From: Volvox africanus
Taxonomy: Eukaryota > Chlorophyta > Chlorophyceae > Chlamydomonadales > Volvocaceae
Length of the DNA: 64,000 bases
Assembly: GCA_030268105.1 (NCBI GenBank)
Contig: BSDZ01000022.1
Coordinates: 1,095,001-1,159,000 of the forward strand
Direction of reading: 5' to 3'
Shown: one piece after another, positions 19,948 through 61,602 of the stretch
How the letters are laid out: each line of letters starts with the position of its first letter
How positions within the stretch are numbered: the first letter of the stretch is position 1
Translations under genes and position numbers: made by a program
Notes under the pieces: generated by a model
Told to the model about the DNA's origin: nothing
What the model saw: the letters and a program-made list of their open reading frames with translations, nothing else
Databases searched by the model: none

Positions 19948-22853
19948 TACACACACACACACAACATACATTGCGCATGCACACATAAACACGCACAGAC
20001 GCATACACGCCCAGGGTGCCCTCTCTCTCCACCTCCTCTCCCCAGGCCCGGGCGGCCACTGACGAGGCTGAGAGAGCTCGCAAACGGGGCCGGTTGGCGA
20101 ACGCCCTCGAGGAGGCTTTGGAGAGGGCGGCGCAGCAAGGTGGCAATCTGCAGCTGCGGACCCGGGGAGGTGGAAGGGGAGGGGGAGGGGGACCAGGTGG
20201 GTTTTCGAGAGAGGTACGGTACGTGTATGTTTTGACGGAGAAATGAGCAGATGAAGGTGCAACATGAAGATGGTATACGCGTGTAAATATGTGTGTGTAT
20301 GTTACTGGCGTGTCGTCCGCATCGGACAGCTTGCTGGGAACTAGGGGAAAGGGGGTAAAACAGCCGCCCTGCCATGACCTACCTCAACAAGATAGAAACC
20401 TAAGGAGCCAAACTGACGGTGCTGTTGTGCAGCGAATGATTTAAAGAGGGCAACTGGCTGATTGCACTTGCGTTTTGGTTTCGGTGCAAAGGCTAGTAGT
20501 GGTGCCGTATTTATATCATCGGTAGGCCACCTTTTAAAACAGATAGGATAGTCCGGCCTTGCCTCGTCCCCTCCAGCTCATGCCCCACAGCACCTGGCGT
20601 TGGGTCCTCCGTCTTCATGTCGGAGGGCTGCGGTGATAGAGTTACGGCAAATAAAGTGGTGGCCTGTGGCTTGCCAGCCTGCGGGCCGAATTCATGCCTG
20701 CCTGACCCCTCACACACCCCATGCCTGCCTGACCCCTCACACACCCCATGCCTGCCTGACCCCTCACACACCCCATGGCCTACCTTACAACGTATCTACC
20801 TGCCTGTGCTGTGTTCTCAAATCCCTTATATACGAATGTCAAGCCGTGCGCCTTTGCTGCCTCCTGTGTTTTGACTATCCTCGCCGTACAGGCGGCGCCG
20901 CCACCAGCGCGGAGGTTGAAGACGAGGACGCAGACCTGGCAGCAGCCATCGCCGCCAGCTTGAAATCCCATCAGCCATCGCAGCAGATGCACCAGCAGCA
21001 CCAGCCGGCAGAAGGGGGAATAGGCGGCGCCCAGGACTGGCCTGGCCCCAGCGGTGGAGGCGGAGGTGGAGGCGGAGGTGCAGGCGGAAGCCAGGGGCCT
21101 TATGAAGGGATGTACGGTGATGAGTACGAGGATGATCCGGAACTAGCTATGGCCATTGCGGCGAGCTTGGCAGAGGTGCGGCCGGGGCCGGGGCAGATAG
21201 GGGGAAGTTGGTGGGAGGGTGGGGGAGAGGTAGGAGGGGGCGGTCAGGCCGATGTACGAACTGGTAAATGAACATGGACAGGTGGTGGACTTGGGAAGGG
21301 CTATCGGTAAAGGCGGTGACGGTTGGTGGGGGGCGGGTTAGGGAGCGGCGGCGGGGGGCGGCGCCCGAGACCCGCCGCTCTGGTTTCGTGCTGATTTCCC
21401 GCGGTGCTCCTTTCTCCATTGCAGAGGGCACCCCTTCCCGTCATGTCATTAGTAATTAGGCCGCCGCCCCGGACTCCTTGGGCGTGATTGGGGCTCATGA
21501 TTGGGGCTCATGATTGGGGCTCATGATTGGGGCTCATGATTGGGGCTCATGATTGGGGCTCATGATTGGAGCTCATGATTGGAGCTCATGATTGGAGCTC
21601 ACCTAGCCGATTACCTCCTTCGAGGCTTTTTCACTAATCCGCGCAACCATCCAACCACCCAGCCACCCTCTCCGCACAGTTCCTCCTCCATCCACAGCTT
21701 TACGCTTTTACGCGTTCGCATGCGATCCTGATTGGGCCCCATGTGAGCTCCAGACTGGAATGTGTATTCAGGCCGAAATGTGCGGAACCAACACATCAAC
21801 CACTCAACCACAACTTCCACATCAAAACAACACAGCAACCCAAACCGCAGGTTGGGCAAGGTGGAGGGGAGCAACCACCGCCGGGATCGGGGCAGCAGCT
21901 GGCGCCAACCCCACAACAGGAGGCGGAGGCGGACGCGGACCCGCAGGATCTGGAGCCTGAGCCGGAGGCCGAAGGGGAAGGAGTGATCGAAGTCGCGTTC
22001 AGGTGCGTGCGGTACGGCAATAATCCTCCCTCAACTCTCCTTCTCAACCCTCAACCTCAACTCTCAACCTCAACCCTCAACCTCACCTTTACTGCACGTT
22101 GCCGTTCCGAAGTTTTCATAAGAGACCTGCTCCTGGCTTCTCGGCATCCCTAACCGTATTTCCAAACACCGCGAGCTCTGATTCTTCGCCTCTACCCCCC
22201 CGTTCACCCTCTCCTCCTCCTGCAGCAATTCGGTTATCTTAACATTGACACGTGTCTTCCTACTACCCCTCCTCCTGCCCTGCGCCTCCTCCTCCTACCT
22301 CTTCTCCTACTACGCTGCCCCTCGTCTTCCTACCCTCCTCTTCTTCCGCACCCGACATCTGGTCCCTCCCACCAGGCTACCGACCGGCACCCGTTGCAGC
22401 CGCCGCTTCACCCTGACCACCCCGTCCTCAGCTCTCTTCACCTACGTGGGGCCGTTGCTAAGCCTACCGACCGCTAGAATTGCCCTGTCCACGGCCTTCC
22501 CGAAAAAGGTGGGTCGTTCCGCGACGTGCTGTTTTACTTCACCGCTACATTTCACATGTTGATGTGGTCAGCCTCTTCCATACTTGCACTTTGCACTGGA
22601 GCGGCACCCCGGAGGGCATTATTGGATAACCCTTGCCACGAGAGTCGTGAAACTCAGGTAGGATGTGTGCATGTGTGCACGTGTGTGTGTGTGTGTGTTC
22701 GTGGGTATGCCCCCCTTCCCCCCGCTTATCTCATCCACTCTTCCCCGCTCGCATCTGTCGCTGCCATAGGAGCTCGAGTGCAGCCGCACTGCAACACTCG
22801 GTGACCTGGGCCTTACAAACCGCATCATGCTGGTGGCAGAGCCCAAGCGATAG
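15911..22853 (+). CDS. ATXN3: Ataxin-3-type deubiquitinase with Josephin, two UIMs and UBX domain
   Basis: Ataxin-3 is a cysteine protease that trims ubiquitin chains with p97/Cdc48. Exons: 15911-16111, 16793-16828, 17732-17812, 18287-18345, 18774-18858, 20046-20196, 20892-21175, 21851-22002, 22376-22508, 22770-22853. All phases fit and give 421 residues ending in TAG. The Josephin domain spans residues 1 to about 155: Gln7 and Cys12 (HEKQVAALC), His108 (EHWFTLRR) and Asn124 (WNFNS) are the catalytic set. Two ubiquitin-interacting motifs, DLAAAIAASLKS and ELAMAIAASLAE, flank a Gly-rich linker. The last three exons form a UBX domain (EVAFRLPTGTRCSRRF to LGDLGLTNRIMLV) with AFPKK where the p97-binding loop usually has FPR. 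UBX-bearing ataxin-3 is known in some protists; human ataxin-3 lacks it. A short exon matching human KGDLPD after 18858 was not found. Confidence 0.93.
17370..17510 (-). repeat. Dispersed repeat R2, copy 1 (in ATXN3 intron)
   Basis: Read on the minus strand it begins near GGGATAGGGGGGTACATCAC and continues through CCCGTGGCCACTAACCTGGC to GCACCCACCACCAGC. It matches copies at 40375, 44887 and 57903. It lies in the ATXN3 intron 16829-17731, next to TATATA microsatellite. Confidence 0.85.
19829..19965 (+). repeat. Single unit of the giant-array satellite in an ATXN3 intron
   Basis: The spacer ACATAGACAGATATACATAT, continuing GTACACACCGTATACACAC, and the following CATACA run are the same as the higher-order unit spacer of 1-7250. 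Here they occur once, in the ATXN3 intron 18859-20045. About 100 bp of CACATA follows the spacer. Confidence 0.9.
20697..20776. repeat. 27-bp minisatellite, three copies
   Basis: Three perfect head-to-tail copies of a 27-bp unit containing CATGCCTGCCTGACCCCTC and then ACACACCC. They lie in the ATXN3 intron 20197-20891. Confidence 0.95.
21484..21600. repeat. 13-bp minisatellite (ATTGGGGCTCATG)
   Basis: About nine tandem copies of ATTGGGGCTCATG. The last three carry a G-to-A change (ATTGGAGCTCATG). Located in the ATXN3 intron 21176-21850. Confidence 0.95.
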
Positions 22854-24264
22854 GGCCCACTCGAGACATAGCCTCCAGGTTTTATGCCTGGCAAAGCGCA
22901 AGGTAGCGTTGGATGAATAGGTAACATCTTGCCATGAACCGTGATGATGGCGATGCTGTATAATAAGGTTGCACCGCACCCCACGAGGCGCATGTTCGCA
23001 TCCGGGGTGCAGATGTAGCGTGCAGTGGTAGGCTCATGTCGGAGCACTGCAGACTGGTAGTGGGTTGGGATAATCACCACCAGGAAGAGCAGTCACGCCT
23101 GCCCATGGCGGGGAGGAGGCTGCGCGTGTGGATTCGGCGGATCCATGAAGACATAACGACGGACAGTGACAGACGAACAGCGCAAGATCCTGTGAGCATC
23201 TTTTCCGAATGGGGCATAGGCGTGTTTTCGAGGCAGGAAACGAATGACCGGTACTTTACCCAAACATACTCCTGTTCTCGGTTGTTACAATGTGAATTTA
23301 GACATGAGAAGCCTGATGTCTCATATACTGTCGACCATTTGACGCATGTTCTGTATGACGGAACTGGTTAAAACGCAGCCGCATTCCGTACGTTATCGTA
23401 TATGCCGTAATGCTGAATCCTACCAGCTTCCTAACTCCCCGGGTGTGGATGCATGGATGTTATAACACAACACTGCATCTTTCCTCGCCTGGTAATGCTC
23501 TTCAATAGAGAAAGAGAGACCACCTTCTAGGAATTTCAGAAGGATCTCATGGCACTGCGCAATGCGCCGTGGCATATAGGGTATAACGAGGGGCTGGGAG
23601 TTGTTTCTTACCTTTCAAAAGAAACCTTATATATCGACCGAGTGTTCGTAAAAATGACCTTCACGTGCTTCGCGTTCATAACGTCGTCGTCATAAGGGAA
23701 GCAATTTTCGCGGGATCCTATCGTACACGCGTGTATGGCGATCTGATGACAATCCGTCAACCCTGATCTATTAAGCACTGATGTGAGCTCTGGGCACTCA
23801 CGAGTTGCGCTCATGAACATATGGGAACGAACTGTTGATTCGACGATTGTGAACCCATAACGTGACCTTTCGGCTCCCTTAAGGTATTTTAACCTCCCTC
23901 AAATTTTCACGGCGTGCATAAGTCATTTCAAACAAAAAATTCTTATATCATAGGAAATTGCCGTAGGATACTTAACCAGCGTAATTTGTCGTACACCAAC
24001 TTTGCTTCTTCCTTTACGTTTTCCACAAGTGGTAGATGGTAATTTCCTTGATTTGTCTAATGAAATACAAACTACTTACCTTTGACCTTATGCATAATAC
24101 TTTCACCTTCGGACTGCATAGAAGACTGATACCTGACGTCATATAGTCATCCAATAGAATCCTACCGCTAAAGAAATCTATAGAAAGAAAGAAACATTCG
24201 ACTAGTATCACGGGGAGTGTCCTCGCTCCCCTGTAGTTTCGAGGAATAAGTATAGGAATTACAG
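22854..24264. other. Intergenic region between ATXN3 and the membrane-protein gene
   Basis: About 1.4 kb without a recognisable gene. The right part (23600-24260) is AT-rich. A 111-codon open frame at 23036-23371 has no recognisable motif and no splice or family support. Confidence 0.6.
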
Positions 24265-29240
<4,976 letters not shown>

Positions 29241-32200
29241 CGGGAGCGCGTGCTTGGGCACTCGCGAACTGAAACAAGAGGGTTTGGCAGGGACCTGGGC
29301 GATCTGCCCATTAGGTATTTGTGACAAGAAGATGTTGTGAAGGAAGGCGACATCTTTGCAGGTAGCGCCCTGGTTCCCGGGCTGCAAGGAGGCTAGAATG
29401 GGGAGAAAAAAACTGGTGATGGGCGAAAGGGTGTATCGCGGGAGGAGGGGCAGAGGGGCCATGTATTGGGTGGGTGTGGGGCTTTGGGTTTTTGGGACAC
29501 AGAGCTGGAGCTGGGCAGCGGAGCAAGGCTCTGTGACGAGACAGGAGTCGATAGCAAGGAGAACCCGAAGCCGCTGAAAATGCGGCGAGGAGTGGGTATG
29601 TGGGTGCAAGGCGCTTGGGGATGCCACCATCTGACGCGGGGAAAGTGCGGCTTCATTGGAATTTTTGAAGATGATGTCGACCTTGGGTCTAGGGGCGGCA
29701 GGGGATGGGGGACAGGAGAAAAAATGGAGCAATGCGTGCGTGGGGCTCTCACCAACATTTATGTGTAGCTGTGAACCTAAAAGTCTCTTCTAAAATTTAT
29801 GTACCGCTTGGACGTACGGAGCGCGCGTTGCATAGGATTAAGGGTGGTTACGTGCCAGCGATGTCTTGGCGATGCCTTACCGCAAATATTTGGTTGTATT
29901 GCTGGAGGACTGGCTGGAGATCCCTGGAGTTAAACTGGAACATGCCATTGAGTGCCGAGGACTCATGTTGTGTGCTGCATATGTTGATACGTGCGTTATT
30001 ACGTGTGTGCGTGCATGTCGCGGCATGTGTATGCACAGATGCGGGCTGAACCTAAGTATCAGATAGAGCGAGACACGCGGACGCTGTTTGGCCATAGACC
30101 CAAAGGCCATTTATTAAAAGGCCATGTCAGGGCGTGTCTGTGCGTGCTTGCCTGCGTTTGCGTGCGCTTAAGTGCTTGGGTTTGTGTGTGAGTGCTGATT
30201 GCGTGCGGGCATTCGTGTTTGGTTTTTGGGAGGTGTTCACTTGGTGCGCATGTGGACATATTTGGTGTGACATGCACACATGAGTGTGTGTGTAAAGGGG
30301 GGGGGGATCGTGGGTGGATTTGAGTGGCGGGTGACGTTAGGAACGACCCGTAAGCATACTCAGTATTCAACAACGGTCATCACGCCGCTGGTCTGGGAAC
30401 CCGTGTGTAAGCTGCGCCACGTGGCGCAGTGGAAGCGTGTGGAAGCAATGTGTCCAGAACTAACAATGTGCACGCAAGTTCACAGCCGTATGCTGACGGA
30501 GAAACGGTTTACGATGTAGTCAAGTAGGTCTGTTTTACATCTAAGCACATGCAGATCCATCGAATCCACCGCTGGTGTCCCCGCTGTATTCTTTGACAAG
30601 TGCTCGTAAACCACGACGTAGCCTTCATCAAAGCGGGGAGTCTACAGTATCTAGATGCGGCTAGGAAATATCTAGATGCGGCTGAGGGGGCCGGTCTTAA
30701 GTATCTAGATGCGGCTGGGAAAGCATCTAGATGCCGCTGCAAGCTAGATGCCAACCAGGTGGGGTAAACCCCCCTACTGTGGGGTAACCCCCTTACAGAT
30801 GCGAGCTGCGGCAGGCAGAGAGGATCACATACCTGCATCAGCAAGTCTGTGATACCCTCCGCCAGCAATGGGTTGTATGGAATACGTGCCGGCGTTTTGC
30901 CCCCTACAGCGCTGCGGGTGTGACGCCAGAGTTGCTGTCACAAAAGACAACAGCAATCGGGACCTGATCGGGACGGATCAGGACGGGGAGCCCCCACGTG
31001 TCCCCGCCGTCGCTTAGGCGTCAGTAACGCAATGCACTCAAATAACGGCACCACCTAAAGGTCACCTGTCTAGTAACGCACAGGCCAAGCCATCCTGCCC
31101 GCAATGGCGAGGGATGGATGTATATGAGCTTTGTTGCGGCAAGCTTGCATGGGTTCCCTGTTCAAGCTCGTGTACTAACACAGGTTTTGTGCAGTACATT
31201 TAAAGTTGTAGAAGTTCGTGGGTAGCAAGGACAAGCAGAGAACAAATCGTCCACAGGCGTGTGGAACCGTTGACATAAGTTTATCGATATCTATATTTAT
31301 ATATGAATTCAAGTTACCAAGTCGGTCAGATCTATGGACATTACGAGGGGGCTTGGATGGATAGGGTTCGGAACGTTTCAGTTCAGAAGCAAGCCGAGGT
31401 AAAACATACTACTATTTTAAAGATAGAAATTACATTTGTCAGGATTACAAAGCCTAAGATATCAATATTCAAAATCCGGCAAGGTAGGGATGGGTAGTTT
31501 TTGAAGGTATGGAGGTACGAACATTCGTCCGCACCAGAAACGTTTGGTAACAGTAACGAAACTGCTAACGAGCCCAGCAACATCCTTAAGCGCGCAGTTG
31601 ATATCAAAGATATTTGTTTTTCAGTTACGCTACTGCACCAGTAATGCGTAATCCTTGAGCACCTCGAACAGCCGAGGTTTGTTGGCGCCAACGTGCTGTA
31701 ATAACCCTTAGCTTAGAGTTTCGAAAGCCCTCGCATTTCCACTTTCAAGAAAAACTCACCTTAACACTGAATTGTTTTGTTTCTCGCGAAATCGATTTGC
31801 TGGACTGTCTGCAACACATCCTAGCTAACTGTGCGTTCCATGACGTTCCATCCTTGAAGGCAGGAGCCGCCACGCCGCCTTAAACGTTAGGTTGACTAGT
31901 CATCATAATAGGTAAGAGTTCAATTACTACCTGGTAAGATAAAAATGGCACGTGAGGATGTGTGTTCATCTATCCCAGAGAGGCGACGCAACAGCGGCCA
32001 GCACGCGCGCGACGGGGACGGGCTGGATGCACACCCACGCGCACATCCAAATGCACGGGGACCATTATTTGTATACATTCCTTAAATTGGTAACGAACCC
32101 CAGCGCATCTTAGGCAGGTAGGGTCCGCAACTGGCTCAATCCCCAACTCTATCCGCACCTAACAGCTAGATCGGTGTTCAGCTAGCTGCACGAGTGGGTG

Positions 32201-32835
32201 GAAGCAGGGCGGCCCGGTATGCATATAAAGTCCCCTACCTACGTAGCACAATGCCGCCTATCTAGCGATTGTAACAGCGGTGTAACGCCTACTTCGCATG
32301 GAAGGCGACTAGTCGCTTGTTAGGTTCATACACCTATCGGAGCACCTATCGACTAACAATATACATTAAAAGCAGCAGCTCGCAGAGGCTCCATTGAAAC
32401 CAGCAAATGGCGAAACATATATACGACATGGCAACAAATTTATACGACATACACCCACGCACCTGAAAGATATCATCGCCTACTAAAGTCGTGCATACGT
32501 TGAATAAAAAACACATCTCATGCATGATGAGGCTGCGCATCCATCCATCCATCCATCCCTTGCGTGCACTATCTACTCTCTCACGCAGTATATTTGTTCG
32601 TACCCTCCTCGCACTCACTGCTGCGCCCTTCGTTGACGACCTGCCGTAACAATAAGACCTGATATGTACATGCACTGCAGTTCGGGAATGCAGGGCCAGA
32701 TATACCGATGCACTTTCTTATTATTAAACCTACCTTATTTCCACCTATATCTGCCTATTTAATAACTGCCGACATGCCTTAATATCCACTGCCGCACGGA
32801 CGCAGGTAGACAGCCTCGGCAGCTGCTGCGCCACG
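29241..32835. other. Intergenic region with no recognised gene
   Basis: About 3.6 kb between two plus-strand genes. It contains short open frames (for example 29866-30066, 31303-31497) without recognisable motifs and a cluster of TATCTAGATGCGGCT repeats at 30646-30755. It should contain the 3' flank of one gene and the promoter of the next, but no signal could be assigned. Confidence 0.55.
30646..30755. repeat. Irregular direct repeats of ATCTAGATGCGGCT
   Basis: Four copies of ATCTAGATGC(G/C)GCT and one partial copy (CTAGATGCC), spaced irregularly at about 15-40 bp. Each of the four full copies contains the palindrome ATCTAGAT. Confidence 0.85.
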
Positions 32836-58875
<26,040 letters not shown>

Positions 58876-58899
58876 ATACATATATACATAAATACTTAT

Positions 58900-59012
58900 A
58901 AAGGCTCGTGAGGTCTGTGTACCCTTGCTGGCTCGAAGCTAGGGGAGGAGTGCACGCCAGGATGAACTGACTAAGCTGTGTGTTCCCTCTGTGCTGTGGT
59001 TCGGCCGCCCGG
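58900..59012 (+). mobile_element. LINE 3' fragment interrupted by the E2 LTR
   Basis: GGCTCGTGAGGTCTGTG to CTGTGGTTCGGCCGCCCGG is a diverged LINE 3' copy. It stops short of the GTGTAACACC terminus at the TGTTGT boundary of E2, so E2 probably inserted into it. Confidence 0.65.
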
Positions 59013-59845
59013 TGTTGTACCTCTCCTTCGTGTTTGCTCATAAGTATCTGCACGTCTGAAGGCTTTCGACACTGATGCGCGAGCACTTGCAAGTACAGCA
59101 AGACAAGCGCGAGCAAACAGAGACAGCGGAGGACTTCAAGACAGGAAGAGATATAACTTACAGTCTTACAGATCGAAGCGGTGCAATGGACGTAATCACC
59201 GTCAGCACCGGAAGCAAGCAATCATCACGCGGCGGTGATAGCGAAGTTTAGGCTTAGCTCGGGCTAAGTAGAATAGCGTATAGCAATAATAATGTAGAAC
59301 ACACAAGTGTTCTCCGGTATCGAATGTCTTGTCTTGCTTAGCCGTCCTCGCATCTGTTATGCTTGCAGCATCGCAATGCCATACGATTCACACTAGGAGG
59401 CCGATCCTAAGTGTGACAATCCTACTGCGTATAGGCGGTGTCTACGCATAACAACGTATAAGCCTTTCCGGCATTCGCATGATGCAAGGGTCCGAATAAT
59501 GATATTCGGTTGCAAGGCATGCATCGCGATGAGTGCGGCGCTCTCAACGTGTGCTGTAATGAAGTAATATTATGTCAAATAATATTACTTATCGTTTCAT
59601 AGCACGAGCATAATGCACACTTCAATGATTCAGTATTTCATGCATGCTAGGCGGATTTGCCATGATGCGATGTCGCGATGGATAATGATAACATGCCAAA
59701 TGCATATATAAATGTATGTGAATACATCTATATCATGCAGGTTCATTCATATGCAATAGTCATTCATGCGTTCATCAAGATAACACTTCGCCTTGTCGGG
59801 TCGCATCGACCTACGCATCGGCGGGAAACGAACCGTAGCACAACA
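59013..59845 (-). repeat. E2 3' LTR
   Basis: 833 bp bounded by TGTTGT...ACAACA, homologous to the E1 LTRs. The minus-strand polypurine tract GGGAGGGGGGATAAT is directly adjacent (59846-59860). Confidence 0.94.
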
Positions 59846-59904
59846 ATTATCCCCCCTCCCATATGCAGCATCCTCGCTGCTTCATACAGCATCAACTGCA
59901 AGGG

Positions 59905-61602
59905 TCATTGGGCTTGCGTGGCATGTTTGCGGGCTTCTTCGAGCAGGGGCTTCATGTCCTGCGAGAAGTTGCGTGCCGGTTCCCATGAGTTGTGCTTGCC
60001 GGTATACCCTGTCCACTTGACTAAGTACTCATGTACTGTCCGCTTACGTTGGTGTTGGCCCACATAATGCGCACGATAATCTAACACCCGTTCCACATTG
60101 TATAACTTCTGTTTACCAGCGATCCAGGTCTCGGGAACTGGTTCGATTGCTGCGGGGGTGTTAGCAGGCTCAGGGACGGATTCCGTACCACGATAAGGAC
60201 GGACAAGTGATACGTGAAATGTGGGGTGAATGGTCATATCAGCGGGCAATGCAAGCTCCACAGCCACATTCCCAACCATGCACACGACAGGATACGGACC
60301 AATCCAGCGGGGTAAGAGTTTTCGGGATCCGTCGGCCAAGGAACGCAAGTTCTTGGTGCTTAGCAACACGAGTTGCCCTTCCGAAAACGTCACATCCTGC
60401 TTGGATTTGTTGTAGTATTCCGTCGTTCGTTGCTGCGCCGCATCCAAACACGACTTCGCGTCTGTGATTCGGGACATAAAAAACTTGGCAAAAAGTTTAG
60501 CAGCAGGCACGTTCACTTCCAACTCACGCCACACAGGTAGCGCGGGATGAAACCCGTAGTTAAGAAAGAACGGACTTTTGCCTGTAGAGCGGTTAACAGC
60601 GTTGTTAAGCGCGAATTCTGCCGCAGTCAAATATGTATCCCAAACGAGTGGTGTGCTACCAGCATAATTGCGCAACATATCACCCAACATGCGGTTTGTG
60701 CGTTCGGTTTGACCATCAGTCTGCGGGTGGTACGCTGTGCTCAGGTTGACACGCATGCCAACTAGCTTGCAGAGCGCTTCCCAAAACTTAGACGTGAACT
60801 GTCCACCGCAGTCCGAGATCACGTTTTTGGGAACCCCGTGTAACCGAACCACATTGTCAAAAAACAAGCGTGCGGTTTGCTCAGCCGTGCAGGATGATGT
60901 GCATGGTGCTAGGTGGACCATCTTAGTCAGACGATTGACCATTACGAACACCGCATCATATCCCCCCTCAGTTTTGGGCAGCGCGACTATGAAGTCCATG
61001 GAAACACTTTCCCAAGGCGCATCCGGGACAGGCAACGGTTGCAACAACCCATGACCCTTACCGGACAAAGCCTTATTGCGCTGGCACAGACTGCATGTCT
61101 GTACGAAGTTTGCCGCATCGTTAGCCAAACGAGGCCACCAAAAGGAACGTTGCACCAACTCGACCAACCGCTTGCTACCAGGGTGTCCTGCTAACGGGTC
61201 CTCGTGGAACCGCGCAAGGATGTCGTAGTGTAGCGCGTCGTCGTTTGGAACAACGATTTGCGTAGCTGCACCCTCTGTCCGTAGCCAAAGGCCATTCTGC
61301 TTGCGAAGGTTTTCTACATTAGCCGGCTCCGAGAACCAGGCATCTGCGTTGTAGGCCACCTTCAACCGCTCCACGAGGTCCGTCTCGATCGGCACCTCCT
61401 CGTTATGTGGTCGCACGACGGGCGCTGCCAAAATTGCAGCGTGTAGCAACGGATGTCGACTGAGAGCATCGGCAATATTCAATTTACCAGAAATGTACTC
61501 CCAGGTGCAGTCGAACCTAGCTAGGTATTCCATCCACCTAGCCTGACGGTGGTTCAACAATGGAACGCTTTGCAAAAACGTTAGGGGCTTGTGGTCAGTC
61601 TT
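59905..61602 (-). CDS. E2 RNase H end, integrase and chromodomain
   Basis: Counterpart of E1 48783-50480, open after an in-frame UGA at 61605-61603. It carries the zinc region, DFIVALPKTEGGYDAVF, a site where E1 has ISDRGGQ but E2 has ISDCGGQ, and QTDGQTERTNR. The chromodomain ends EYLVKWTGYTGKHNSWEP. Confidence 0.92.
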   Translation of the reverse strand, partial: KTDHKPLTFLQSVPLLNHRQARWMEYLARFDCTWEYISGKLNIADALSRHPLLHAAILAAPVVRPHNEEVPIETDLVERLKVAYNADAWFSEPANVENLRKQNGLWLRTEGAATQIVVPNDDALHYDILARFHEDPLAGHPGSKRLVELVQRSFWWPRLANDAANFVQTCSLCQRNKALSGKGHGLLQPLPVPDAPWESVSMDFIVALPKTEGGYDAVFVMVNRLTKMVHLAPCTSSCTAEQTARLFFDNVVRLHGVPKNVISDCGGQFTSKFWEALCKLVGMRVNLSTAYHPQTDGQTERTNRMLGDMLRNYAGSTPLVWDTYLTAAEFALNNAVNRSTGKSPFFLNYGFHPALPVWRELEVNVPAAKLFAKFFMSRITDAKSCLDAAQQRTTEYYNKSKQDVTFSEGQLVLLSTKNLRSLADGSRKLLPRWIGPYPVVCMVGNVAVELALPADMTIHPTFHVSLVRPYRGTESVPEPANTPAAIEPVPETWIAGKQKLYNVERVLDYRAHYVGQHQRKRTVHEYLVKWTGYTGKHNSWEPARNFSQDMKPLLEEARKHATQAQ

